Source: CAYQVW01 sp964421245 (lineage in GTDB: Bacteria > Margulisbacteria > WOR-1 > XYC2-FULL-46-14). From it: a stretch of 64,000 bases of DNA. Of this stretch, positions 24,213 to 37,500 are shown piece after piece (the first letter of the stretch is position 1; each line of letters opens with the position of its first letter). The DNA lies in NCBI GenBank assembly GCA_964421245.1, contig CAYQVW010000008.1:3498-67497 (forward strand), given 5' to 3'. Under the pieces are notes generated by a model. The model was not told the origin of the DNA, made no database searches, and saw nothing but the letters and a program-made list of their open reading frames with translations. The position numbers were made by a program, and so were the translations under genes.

Positions 24213-24263
24213 ACAGGTATAATTGTATATCATGTCTTATTATAAAGGAGAAAAAAGATGATT

Positions 24264-24742
24264 TTTATCAGGGTACAGGGAACAGGGGTCAGGGGACAGA
24301 ATAAAATGAATACGGAGAAAGAAATACATGAAAGTAAAAGATTTTAAAGATTTAATTGTTTGGCAAAAGGCAAAGCAGCTAGCTGTTCTCCTTTACAAGG
24401 TTACAAAAAAGTTTCCTCGTAGTGAACAGTTCGGATTAATCTCACAATTGCAAAGAGCAGCAGTTTCTATTCCATCAAATATCTCAGAGGGGCATACTAG
24501 ACAGCACACGAAGGAATTTATCCAGTTTTTGTATATAGCATTGGGATCCGCAGCTGAACTGGAAACACAATTGATGATTTCAAAAGAATTAGGCTATTTG
24601 AAAGCGGATGATTGTGATTCAGTTAGTATTAATTTAAGAGAAGTACAAAAGATGCTTAATGGTTTAATATTTTCTTTAAGAAGGAGGAGTTTAAAATGAG
24701 AAGACTGTTCCCTGTCTCCTGTCCCCTGACCCCTAAAAAGGG
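24264..24742 (+). mobile_element. Four-helix-bundle gene cassette with inverted repeats
   Basis: The left arm (24269-24299) and right arm (24705-24735, inverted) are built from the same words, ACAGGGAACAG and GGGGTCAGGGGACAG. GATGATT occurs immediately outside both ends (24257-24263 and 24743-24749). The flank AAGGAGAAAAAAGATGATT on the left and AAAAAATCGCTGTGT after the right copy are contiguous, with one GATGATT, in the paralogous gene at 14583-14616. The cassette therefore interrupts an old start site between ribosome site and coding region. Confidence 0.8.
24328..24699 (+). CDS. Four-helix bundle protein (S23/IVS type)
   Basis: 123 residues. FKDLIVWQKAKQLAVLLYKVT, then QRAAVSIPSNISEGH, FIQFLYIALGSAAELETQL and SKELGYL are signatures of the family found inside 23S rRNA intervening sequences and in intergenic cassettes of many bacteria. 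The fold is a pentameric four-helix bundle; no function is established. CGGAGAAAG precedes the start. It is the only gene in the inverted-repeat cassette 24264-24742. Confidence 0.92.
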   Translation: MKVKDFKDLIVWQKAKQLAVLLYKVTKKFPRSEQFGLISQLQRAAVSIPSNISEGHTRQHTKEFIQFLYIALGSAAELETQLMISKELGYLKADDCDSVSINLREVQKMLNGLIFSLRRRSLK

Positions 24743-24743
24743 G

Positions 24744-25565
24744 ATGATTAAAAAATCGCTGTGTTTGGTTGTTTTGGTTTGTTTTTGTGTTTCTATTGTT
24801 TTTGGAAGTATGGGGTGGGGGATGAAGATGAAAAGGGATACAATATCTGAAGAAAAAAACGTTTATGGGGATAAAACACTCATTAAGTTTAAAACTGATG
24901 ATGATTACGTCCCATTTTTTTCCACAACATGTGCAGTTCTTGCTATTCCAGTAATAATTATTGGGGGTGCAAGTACTACCAATTTAGCTCCCGTAGCTGT
25001 TGCCTCTACGCTTGTATTAATGAGTTCTGCAATTGGATATTTCCCAGATTTAGCATTAAATAACTTTCTTTATAACCAAACAAATGTTGGTTGGATTAAC
25101 TCTAGCGATGTTTCTAATAGGTGGGAACTAAATAACAAACAAATCATGGATATTGATAAAAACGTTAAGGTATATGAAACTCCACGTGAAAGAAAAGTTG
25201 TTGGAGAATTAAAAGCTGGGGATTATCGACTGATATTAGATGAAAAACAAATTAATAAGCAAACTTGGTTAAAAATAAAAAAATCAGATACTCCGATTTT
25301 TAGCAAAAAGGGAGAATCAAAGCATGAAGGTTGGATTAGGGCCTCGGAAACTAGTTCTGAAGAGGCTTATGTGGGACAGATTGTATATGCTATTAAATCA
25401 TGCGGTTTATATGCAGGGCCCGGACTTAGTTTTGAAGCTGAGGGCGAAATTAATAAATATCAGGAAGTTGAAATATTAAAGATCAAAGACAGAGACAATA
25501 AAGGGGATAACTTTTTGTATCAATGGCTCAATAAAAGATGGTACAAGATTAAGACGCAATTTTAA
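24744..25565 (+). CDS. Secreted protein with bacterial SH3-like domains
   Basis: 273 residues from the ATG at 24744 (MIKKSLCLVVLVCFC signal peptide). An in-frame start 16 codons upstream would translate the cassette arm (RRLFPVSCPLTPKKG) and is unlikely. A hydrophobic stretch lies at about residues 55-105 (VLAIPVIIIGG, VAVASTLVLMSSAIGYF). Two SH3b-like units follow: KVYETPRERKVVGELKAGDY...WLKIKK and YAIKSCGLYAGPGLSFEAEGEINKYQ...RWYKIK. Because of the cassette insertion, its original ribosome site is now 500 bases away and only AAAAAGGGG precedes the ATG, so expression may be reduced. Confidence 0.65.
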   Translation: MIKKSLCLVVLVCFCVSIVFGSMGWGMKMKRDTISEEKNVYGDKTLIKFKTDDDYVPFFSTTCAVLAIPVIIIGGASTTNLAPVAVASTLVLMSSAIGYFPDLALNNFLYNQTNVGWINSSDVSNRWELNNKQIMDIDKNVKVYETPRERKVVGELKAGDYRLILDEKQINKQTWLKIKKSDTPIFSKKGESKHEGWIRASETSSEEAYVGQIVYAIKSCGLYAGPGLSFEAEGEINKYQEVEILKIKDRDNKGDNFLYQWLNKRWYKIKTQF

Positions 25566-25596
25566 AAACCTAGATATTTAATAGGATGGATAGGGT

Positions 25597-28500
25597 ATGG
25601 AAAAAAGGTGTTCGATAAACTTTTTGAGTAAAAAAATAGTGATATTTGTTCTATTGGTAATTATTTTTTGTTTTTTATGTGAACAAAAATCTTTTGCGGA
25701 TAATATTGAGGGAACAAATACGTATAAGGATTATCTTTTTGTCCTGATCCATGGAATGAATGATAGCAAGGATCTTTTCGTGGGGAAAAAAGGATATGGT
25801 AATTTAAAAAATTACCTAGAAACTAACTTAGGCTTAAAAGGACGAGTTTTTTGCTACAGTTTTTCTAATAACAGGGGGGATAATTTCGTACAAGCAAAGG
25901 AGTTGGGAGATAGAAACTATCAAAATCCCGGTCAAGGGATGAATAATAATTGTTGGCTAGAGAAAGCAAAAATAGATTTTAAAAATGAATTTCCGGATTC
26001 TGACGTTCCCAATAAGTTTATTTTTATCACACACTCTATGGGAAATTATGCCGCAAGGATGTATATTTATTCAGATCAATTGTTTAAAGATGGTTTCTAT
26101 GATAATGATGTTTCAAAGATTGTTTTTGTTGCTCCCCCACTGCTCGGATCTGATATGGCTGTTTTTGCCTATAAGGGATATATTGATGGAGCAACAACTG
26201 CTTTTCAAGGAGTGAAAACAGTCAAAGATACATTAGCTGCAAGTAAAAACTTTGATTTTTCAAATACATTGTACAATGCGCTAACTTTTATGAATAACAA
26301 TCCTTTTTACCCGTATGAGGCTGCTACCGATATAGCAGCAAATGGCATCTTATTGTCAAGAGCAACAAGGATGATGCTTGAAGAATTCAATAAAGTTGTT
26401 AATGAAAAAAAGACATTTGGATTAACCTCACAAGCAATCTTTGATCTTTTACCATTCAGTAATGCTACAACAAAATTGAAGAAGGTAAGACCCTTGAGTC
26501 CAGAGTTGGAGCCTGGATATAGTATTGTTTATGCGAAAGGTATGCCAGTATTTGATTACGGATCTACATTTGGTATGGGTGGAATGAAATGGTTGAATGA
26601 AGATGAATTTAAAAAAGAATCTAATCTTGATTTGCTGAATCAATTTTTGTCCCTAGATTATCAAGAATTATCGCTCCTCCATCCTGGTTTCTGGAAAATA
26701 GGGAATTCAGAAGGAAAGTTTTTATCATTGCTTTTAGCAAAAACAGGAGAAGGATATTTTACTCATGATGGGGATGGATTGGTGCCCGAATATAGCGCAA
26801 GAGGGGAAGGAATAAAGTATCTTGAAAACGCAAAAAGGTATAGTCATACTTTTCAAACACAAAAGTTTGAAGATTTTTTAAATAATTCTTTGCCAACCTC
26901 AATTGCTGCGACAGAAACAGCTATTTATTTTACAGCATCCTGGACTGGCACCCCTCCCAATCAGTGGTGGTTTCTAAGGATACCTGTTGTGACCTATTTC
27001 ATAAGTGAGGTTATTAATAACTATGATAATATTAATTATGATATTGAAGCTCATGGAAATATACTTAAACAGTATGGTTTAATCGAAACCGCCCTCCTAG
27101 ATACCCCTGCCATCTTCACCGTCCAAGACATCCAGGCCAATGTTGCTTCCACTTCTCCCGCAACATCAAAAGCAACTGCAATGACGATTACATCTCCTCG
27201 AGCACCACCAAAAGGTTATGAATCACTTAAAATCAAAACAATTAAAGAAGATCGTGCCTATAAAGGCAATCAGAATATGACAATCCCCATTACCATTGAC
27301 GGTGACAGAAAATATGTCAACGAAATGGTCTTTACAAAACCACCACTTAGGATCGAAGGAAAATTGAATTATTTGATTCCAGCTAGAATGAAACAATTCC
27401 AATATTCCTTTAACTTTGCAGCTTGGAAAGATATTAAAAATGTTGACTCAAAAACAGGAGAGTTTGTTCTAGATAAACTCCCATTCGCTGAAGGACAAAA
27501 TGTCTTGGCAATCAGAGCAATTAATGCGGTTGATGTTCAGTCTCACCAAATCTGTAAATTTATCGTCAACACCATCCCAATGGTCATCTCCGAAATGAAA
27601 CCCGAACCAAATAGCTATACCAACGATAATAAAACTATTATTAGTGGAGAATTCAACAAGAGCGTCTATTCAACAAATAAAAAAGTAGGAGAGGGGATTC
27701 CAGATATAACTTCTGCTGAACTTTATAAAGATGCTAAGTTATATAAAAATCTCCTCAATGATTCTAACTTCAAAGAACAAAACATTAAGGTCAGCGACTA
27801 TAAAACTGTTGCTAAATTCACTTATTCACCAAGCACTCCATTGCCGGATGGTGAATATAAAATAATCGTAAAATCAAAAAGTTCTGTTGGAACATCTCAA
27901 GGTGTCTGGTCATTCTGGGTAGATACAAAACCACCAACTCTCACCATCGCACCCCCCGAAGCATTGTCAGCCAATAAATCACTTACTATAAAATATAAAG
28001 TATCCGATAACCTCGCAGTACAATTAAAAGATATATCTTGCGGACTGTTTGATTCCAAAGACAACCTCATTACCAGGATAGCAACCGCTGATTCGGTCTC
28101 CAAAGGAGAACACTTCTTTACATGGAACGGAAAAAAACAAAACGGCAGTGCAATTCCTAATGGAAGCTACTATCTTTCCATAAAAGTATACGATCAGGCT
28201 GGCAATAAAAAAGTTGCTAATAAAGGATTAATAATGGACTCAACTCCTCCAAGAGTTAAAAGTGCCGAGTTTTCTCCCAAAACCATGACCTCCAATTCAA
28301 ACTCGCAAAAAGTTACAGTAAGTGTTTCTGAACCATCAACTGTCTTTATTAAAATGAAGAACAAGGATACTGGAAAAACTGATGTTTTCTTAGCAAAGAG
28401 CATAAGTCACAAGAGCACAGGTGCACAAGCCACATACACTTGGGATTATTCAAGTCAATTTTTATCCGGGCTAAAAGATGGATTATATGAAGTGGAAATA

Positions 28501-31500
28501 ACAGCACAGGATATGGCTGGTAATGAAAGTAAGCCGTATAAAATCCCTGCAATCAGGGTAGATAGAACTCCACCAGTTATCTATGCTCAAGCTGCTCTCC
28601 CTTATGTTTTGGCCAATAGTGGTAGCAGCCCCTATACTACTACCTTATCCTATAGAATATCAGATCAGGGGACAGGGAACAGTGGACAGTGCACAGTAAA
28701 AATAATAGAAGAAAAAACTGGAAAAGTTATTAAAACATTTTCCTCTGCTCCCTGTTCGCTTTCCTCTGTTAACTCAATAAAATGGAACGCGCTGACCTCT
28801 GTCCCCTGGACCCTGTCTACTGGAAGTTACCAATTCAAAATTATCGCGGAGGATAAATTCGGAAATCTTGCAATTGCCTATGCCTCTTGTGTAAAAGATG
28901 GAATTGCTCCAGTAATTACTTTCCCGGCTGCAAACTCGGATCTTTCTGGAGTCGTTGCAATCAAAGGTACCGCAATTGATCCGGATTGGACTAACGATAA
29001 ACCGTTTGAGCGTTATCGTTTGTACTACGCGGAAGGGAACAAGAGCCCACCATCTAATCTTAGCTTCCTTGATTCAAGCTGGAAAAAAGATTTTATCGAA
29101 ATACCAAAAGTTAATGCAGATGGAACAAGGCCCCTTCAGGGAAACTCAACCCTCGCTTATTTCTACACCACCGGATTAAAAAATAACCAATATACCCTGT
29201 TGGTTGTTGTAGAAGAAAAGGGTGGGATGAAGGTTGCCTCAACTCGAGTTATAAATGTATATAATGACCCACAAGAAGCAACAGATACTCCATATATTAA
29301 GTTGATGCCGGTTGCCTCTTCAATAGATTATAAGTCAGACGATTCAAAAAAACTATCAATTGGATTTGTAAACAGCGTTAAACCTGCAAATGTCTATGTG
29401 GAAGTGCTTAAGAGCACAAGTCACAAGTCACAAGATCAGGGACGGGTAATTTATTATAAAAAATTCCCTAATGTAGCCGGCGCGCCTTTTATTGGTAAAC
29501 CGACTTATGATAAAACAAAGGACCTTGGCTATTTCATCTGGAAAGATGTTAAGGGTACTTGGCATATCGAGTGGTCTCATGATGGAAAATTACATAAGTT
29601 TTCTGGAAATATTGTAGCGATGGGCGGCAAGATTATAGTGCCAAGGGGCAAGGGTCAAGGGTCAAAGGTTTCGGACAACTTGGTTTCTTGGGACACAAAC
29701 TCATCCGGCGGGTTCTCTTTTAAAACAGATGCCAACGTCCAACAATTAATGATAACTCCAAAGATAGACGAAGATCCGAAATCACCACAAATTTATGCTT
29801 CTAATGTTTATCTTGGAGTTGCCAAGAAAACAGTTTCATATCTTCCTATAATGATCGATGTAAAAAACAATTCTCTTGCCGATTTAGTAGCAAGTAGCAA
29901 GGGGCAAGGGTCAAGTTCAGGAGGACATAATCCGTTTTCTTCTGGCTGTGAGTGGGATGGAAAGCTAGATACTGGAGCATATGCCGATAGTGGGAATTAT
30001 ATTGTAAGAGTTCGAGCGGAAGGAGTAGACGGTTTTGGATTGTCGACCGATGAAGCAAAAATAAAGATCAAAACCCCTTTCGAGGTCAAAAACATTGAAG
30101 TCTCTCCCGATAATCATACCTTCAATACCTTAGGTTCTCCAGACAGAGTCTCTGTTTTTTATAATGTCTCAAAAGATTCAAACGTTTCGGCCTATGTTTA
30201 TGATTATTCCAAGAATTTAATCGCTACTTTATTTGAAAACAAATCTGTTTTGGGCGGTTTGAATCCATTAAATAAACATTCTCTTTATTGGAAGGGGAAT
30301 TATCCTGATCCAAAAAGTGGAGCGATTGTAACTTCTGGGAACTATTTAATAAAACTAATTATTGCAGCAAAAGATGGATCGGGAAATTTTGTCAAAGAGA
30401 TATCAAAGATAAGTGTAGAAGAGACCTTTAAAAATGAAAATTACGCCAAATTGGATCAAATAGGGGATGTTGGTGTTTATCAAGGATCTAAAGCTCGATT
30501 TGCAGAAGGAGAATCACCTTATTATTTCGAGGCAAAAGGATCAGGATATTATCATCCGCCAAGAGATTTTAATTACACTCTGAATGCTTCCGGAAAACAG
30601 CGTTTTACAATGTATCCCTATGTTCCATTTGCCGGTTTGATGCATAGAGGATTTAAGCAGGTTGATGTTAAAGCCAAAATTACTTATCGAGTTCATTATC
30701 ATTATTATATCGGTTATCGTTTCTTGCATGGTGAAGTTTGGGGCGACGATAAATACGATATTCCAAGTGAAGTAACATATTCTTTAAGAGAGAATAAAGC
30801 TCCATTGCACGACGAAGAAATTTGTTATCCGCGCGGAGATAGGGGATCGGTTACAAAGGTTCAGGCCAAGGTTCAAGTCTATGCGGCAGGAGATAAGACT
30901 TTCTTGTTAGATTCTACCGATTGGTTTGATGTTACTACAGGTACAGATGGTCAGCCGACCAAAAAAGGAATATTTAGTGCGGACTTTCGCTACGATCTTG
31001 AAAAAACACAAAAAATCGGATACGGACTTGGTACTGGGGCAGTTTCTAAGGACCTTCATACTTATAGAGCAAAATTCGACCTAAAATTAGAAGATAAAAT
31101 TGCTTACTCTCGTCTAACCAACCGTTTTATTCCATGGTTTGGTTTTGTAAATAAGAATAATCCACAAACCAAAGACTTTACTTCGTATTTAGCGAATATA
31201 GAAACAGGATTAGGTTTTCCTGGAAAAATATTCTTTAATGATCCGACTGCAAAGCCGGGTGCGCCGTATGATAAAACTCCAGCAGAACTTGCCGCAAGTC
31301 TTGGTGGAAAAAGCTGGAAAGAAAAAATTGCAGAATTTAATAAATTGGCGAAACAGGCTAATCTAAAAGGTTACAAGGGTTCTTTGGCCTCCAGTGTCGG
31401 TTTTGATAGCTACTTGTCGGACGAATACTTTGAATTTATTCCAATAACCGCTCCGGCTGGACAAAGCTTTGAGAAGGCAAACAGTACAACTTATACTGCA

Positions 31501-34500
31501 AAAACAGCCGTAACATCAGATACTTTTGTTTTTGATTGGCCAAATCCAGACCAAAGTATTGCGACTTGGACAGCAAAATATGGAAAATCAGGAACGAACT
31601 ATAAAGATCTAATTGGTTCCGGCAGTATTGATAATCCGGAGTTTGCTCAAAAATGGGATGGTTATGGAAGAGAAGAGAATGTCTGTTTTTACGAACTTGA
31701 TATGGCAGAGGTCAATAAGAGTAAAAATAATGCCAAAGCTTCTAAATCATTCTCCGCTAAGACTCTATATGATAAGAAAGACGGAAACTCAACCTGGCAG
31801 TCAACTAATCTTTTGGGAGAACTTCTGCCTGTTTCAGATAAGATTGAAGATATTAAATACAGTGTGTCAAGCAGCGGTAAGCAGTTAAAAGTTGATCTTC
31901 TTGGAGATTCAAGAACTGGACAAGTTTATGTAGAAGATCAAACTTCTCCCCAAAGTTGGTCAACGGAAGATGATATTACTCTTTTGGCCTACGGAGGAAA
32001 AGTACATAGTAAAAATAAGCTATTTAATGATAAAGATTTTCGTGGAAGACGTTACATAGATATATTCCCTGAATATAAGATTAGTGAGGATTTTAGTTCC
32101 AAGGCAGCTCTAAAATACACATTTTTAAAGAAGGATATTTTTAATAGAAATTCGGGAATAGATATAGATAATCCTAATCTAGAAATAAAGAACTGGAAGC
32201 TTGAACTCTTTGATAAGAGAAAAGAGAAAAACAGCGATTTAAAAATTGAACAGGTTAATCTTAATAAAGATGACCATAGTAAAGACTATTTTGTTTTAAA
32301 ACTAGATACCCATGCCAAGGAAAAACGTTTTGTTGAAATCAAGGGATCAGTTTCAACAGCATATGAGCTTTTATATTTCGATGGTGAGGCCTGGAGAAAT
32401 ATTGCCAGGGCAAGCAGTGGTAGATCCGGCCATTTGGCCTGGTGGAACGTTAGTCGTTTGAATGGAAAATATACGGTTCTCCTTCGGACCGGATCATATA
32501 TCTCAACTCAGGATATTAATATCGGAACGTTGGTTAAAAATGGAGAAGAGAAAAATGTATTCTCAGCCTATCGTAGGGCACAGCTCTCTTTTCCAGGAGG
32601 GGCTTTTAAATCGGATCAATTGGTAACCATAACCCCGGTTACAATGACCGAGATCAAGATTCAGAACCGCCCGATTATAATGACTCACGGACCGATTGTA
32701 GAAATTAAACCATCGCCCTATAAATTTATTTTAGAGAAGCGTCCGACTCTCTCTTTTCATTACACCTTTTTCGATTTGAAAAACTTGGGTTTCTGGAGTG
32801 GCAGTGAATCATCTGTAAAAGTTGGACAAAATTTGGGGTTGGGATTAAATATTCACCAAATCACCTCCTCCGGAGATTTGCAGATCGTTTCAAACAACAA
32901 ACAGAGTGTTGTAAAAGATGGGAATGGCGATCTCTTGTACGCCTTTGAAGCTCCACTTGATCATTTTTCAACTTATACACTGGTTGATGGTAAGTTTTCT
33001 CTTTCTGCTCCAATAGTATATGCCGATAGATATATTACTAATAAAAACACAGTTAATATTTGGGGAACAGCCGATGCAGAATCCGAGCTCCAAGTTTATG
33101 TGGCCAAAGGTCCGAAAACTTCATTCACTAGTTCTCCTGTTTCAAAGGGAACAGCCGATTCTTCTGGAAAATTTAAATTTAACAAAATTAAACTCCTGCG
33201 TGAAGGCAAAAACTATATTTATGTAGTTTCTAATCCAAAAGGGGATAAGAGTGTTAGTACTAGCAATTATGTTGAAATTGAAAAAGATACCGTGCCTCCA
33301 AAAGCGTCGGCCACTCTAAATTTGCAGGCCTTTTCTCCAAACGAAGATGGCAAGTGGGATACGGTTACATATACTATGTTTTCAAACGAGAAGGGAAATC
33401 TTGAGTTTATTATTACCGATCCAAACAGCAAACCTTTGGTAACCGAGTCATTAAGTGTTGAGGCAAATAAACCGCTGCGTTTAGCTTGGGGGAAAAATGG
33501 TTTCAATATTTATCAAGAAGTAAATGCTGGAGCGTGGGTGCTCAAAAAAACAATCTATGCTCCTTATAAATTTCCAGATGGTTATTACTCGTGTACAGTT
33601 TTTTCAATTGATTCTGCTGGTAATATTAGTAATAACATATCTGACTATGTGATTATTGATACAACGCCGCCGAAGGTTTTAGCCCTTTTGGCTAATCCAA
33701 ACCCGTTTACTCCAAATAATGATGGAATAAAGGATAGTACCAAGTTTTCGTTCAAATTATCCGAGCCCTCTTATGCAACCGTCAATATTTTGCGTGATGA
33801 CGGAGTTCTATTTAAAAAACATTCAAAGACCATTGGGGACTTTAAGTATCCATCGTTAAAAGATTTGCCTTCAGTTGTTAGTCGTAAGTCGTTAGTTGGC
33901 AGTTGGATCTGGGATGGTAGGGGAGCAAGAAATGAACTAATTGGTGGTAGCTTTAGTTACTACTTAAAAGCAGAGGATGCGGTTGGTAACACTGCAACAT
34001 CAGATGCTAAGACAATTAAAATTGATCATGCACCCTCTCTCCTAGCTTATGCTTATTCGGATCCGGATCCTTTTTCTCCGGCACAAGGTAATGCGACAAA
34101 AATAAAATATTATCTAGCTCGTGATAATTGCATTGTTCAATCTTATATAGTTGGTGCAGATGGTAAATCAATAAAAAATCTTGTTTTTGGAGAGATACAA
34201 AATAAAGGAGAACATTCAGCACTTTGGTATGGTGATTATTTACCAGGATATAAAGGGACATTGTATGGAAAAGATTCATCTAAGGTTGCCGATGGGATGT
34301 ACGAATTTAAAGTCATTGCCCAGGATGCTGATGGGGGAAAGCCGGCCTCTGTTTCAAATACTGTTTTAGTAGATAATACCCCTCCGACCTTATTTATTTA
34401 TCCAATAAAGGTTGATTATATAACCGGCAAGGCTACTTTAAAATATAATATTCCCGAACCGGCTTCTATGAAAGTCTTGGTTTATGATGTTGACGGAAAA

Positions 34501-37500
34501 TATTTAAAATCACTTTATAAGGGATTAAAATCCTCTGGAACCTACTCCCTAGAGTATAAAAATGATAAGACTGATTATAAACAAAAATATTTTAAAATAG
34601 TTGCCGAGGATAAGGCCAAAAACTCAATGGAAAAAACCACCGAGCTTTTTGCTCTGGACGTTTCTGACTCATTAAAAATTATTAACCATACGGCAAATCC
34701 GGCTGCTTTTACCCCAAATGCTGACAGCCATACTGACTTGACCAGAATTAGTTATAGTATAACCGGTGGAGTTCCAGGGTATGCGGTGACGGTTAAGATT
34801 CTTGATTCGGCCAATTCTACAATAAAGACGATTATTGATGATGAGACTCAAACTGCTGGCTTGCATAATTATTATTGGGCTGGGGAGACCGATTCGAAGA
34901 ATCAAAAAATAACCGATGCTGTTTACCAATATGAAATTATTGTTGAAGATAAGCTAGGGGATAAGACAACTGCTAAGGCTGAGATCTTAACAATAGTATC
35001 CAAACCAACAGTTACTATTTCGACTGATCCAGACACATTTTCACCAAACGGTGATTCTTCTTCCGACACTGCATTACTTGAATACACTGTTGATTATCCT
35101 GCTCAATGGATAACTGATGAAGCGCAGGTTAAGATCGATATAAAAACGGGAACCGGGGAGGTTGTTTTCACCAAGAGTTTTCAACATTCACCAGGAACAT
35201 ATAACTACACTTGGGATGGCTCCCTTCTCCCTCAGGGAGAAGGGTTGGGGATGAGGGTCCCTGCCGGCACCTACTATATATACATCAATGCCACAGATGC
35301 ACTTGGGACGCCGGCTCAGCCGCAAAATACTACTGTAATTGTTAATTACGATGTTCCTTCTCTTTCTATCTTGTCTGTAGATAATAATCCATTTAGCCCC
35401 AATGTTAATAGTAGAAAAGATACAACAAGCATCAGCTATAGTCTTGCCGAAGATGCCTATATTACGATTGACGTAAAAGATTCGAAAGATCAATTGGTTA
35501 GAACGTTAATAGACAACAAGTGGACAGGTTCCTATGTCAGCGCAAAGGCTATCCCGACGATTTCCTGGGATGGAACAAACACCAGCGGATCAATTGTTAG
35601 TGATGGACTTTATAAGATCTTAATTTCATCAATTGATCAGGCTGGAAATATGGATTCAATCTCAACCCAAGTTGAGGTTGATAATGCTGTTCCAAGTATT
35701 CCATCGATAGTAACTATTGCATCCTTTACCAATGAAGCGACTTTGAAGTATGAGGGGATGGCAGAGGTTGGATCTAAAGTCGAAATTTATAACAATGATA
35801 GTCTAACTGCAACCTGTACGGCTGATTCAAAGGGTAATTTTACTAAATTAATTAGTTTGAATTTAGATTTGAATAATTTAAAATCTCGCTCAATCGATAT
35901 TGCCGGGAATGTAACTTCTCATTCTGATATTCAATTAATCAATTATGAAACAGACCTTCCGGTTGTTACCAATTTACAGGTCTCTCCAAATCCCTGTAAG
36001 TCCACACAGCTCAACCTAGAATTTACTGTTTCGGAAACGTTAGAATCGGATCCGCTAGTTACAATCAATAGTAACCGCTGTAGAGTAACCAGTAAAAAAG
36101 TAAAAACTGGGGAAGAATGGCAGTATTATTATTCTTATAATGTCTCGGGATCAGACCAGCAGGGAATGGCCGAAATAAAAATCACTTTCGTGGATTTAGC
36201 TGGTAATGAATCAGAATATATTAGCTCAAATCTGTTGGAAATTGATACAATCACACCGCAAATAAGTAATTTTGACTTTACCCCTAAATACGCAAAGCTT
36301 GGAAACGAGATAAGTATTGATTTCTCGGTTTCGGAAGACATTTTAGGGATTCCATCTGTTAAGGTTGGGTCTGATTTTGCAAGCTTTAGCTCAAAACAGA
36401 ATTATTCAGCTTCTCGAACAGACTATTCTTATAAGTATACAGTTTCGGCAAATGATCCTGATCAGACTACTCCAATAACAATTGCGATAACCGATGAAGC
36501 CTATAATTATTTTGAAATTAAATATGATCAATTGGTAATTGATAAGACTAGTCCAGAGGTAACAAGCTACAGCATATCATCTGATCCTTACGCTGCATCG
36601 ACCGAAGAGGTTGAGATAAAATTCACAATTTCGGAGATTTTAAATGAAACTCCTGATGTTCGGGTTTCTCAGCTTAATGCGGTAACCAATATTATTCCGG
36701 TAACTTCTTTAGACGATTATAATTATTCTGCAAAATATCAGGTAATTGCAGGATATGATGGCGAGGCTCGGATTGCGATAAGATTTAAGGACCGGGCGTT
36801 AAATGACAATCTAAAACTACTCTATTTTAATGTTGATACAATTGCGCCAAGCTTCAGTTCTTTATCATCTAATCCAATACATGTTCGAGAAGGAAATTCA
36901 TCCGCAATAAGCTTTGATACGTCAGAAGATTTGGCTTTTAATCCGGATGTTACCGTTAATGGCGAAGCCGCTAATTATTCGACTCTCTCAAATAAAGAGT
37001 ATGGTTATCAGTATCTAGTTAAAAGTAATGACCAGAATGGCCTTGCAGAGATAGAAATTGTTGGTGAGGATTTTGCCGGGAATGTTGGAAGCTTAAAATC
37101 AAGCTCAGTTTCTGAGAGCTTTTCGATTGATACCGTAATCCCCGTAGTTGTTTCAAGAGAGGCAAGTCCTGGAAATATAATGATTGCCCAGCCAAGTCCG
37201 TTTACTCCAAATAAAGATGGAATAGAAGACACGGTTGCAGTTTATTACACCTTAAGTGAGCCTGCTTATGTAACTGTAAAGGTTTATGCGGTTAGTGACA
37301 AATGGCCTTATACCAGTTCAGATTTTATTAATTATTATCGTGTTCAAACTTTAATTACTGATCAATGGCAATCCGGACAACAAAATTTAATTTGGAATGG
37401 ATCGATTTCTAATAATCTCTTTAGATTTGACAAAAATAGCAACAAATATGTTGATTCGGGTAAATACGCTTTTATAGTTGAGGCACGAGATCGGGCTGGC

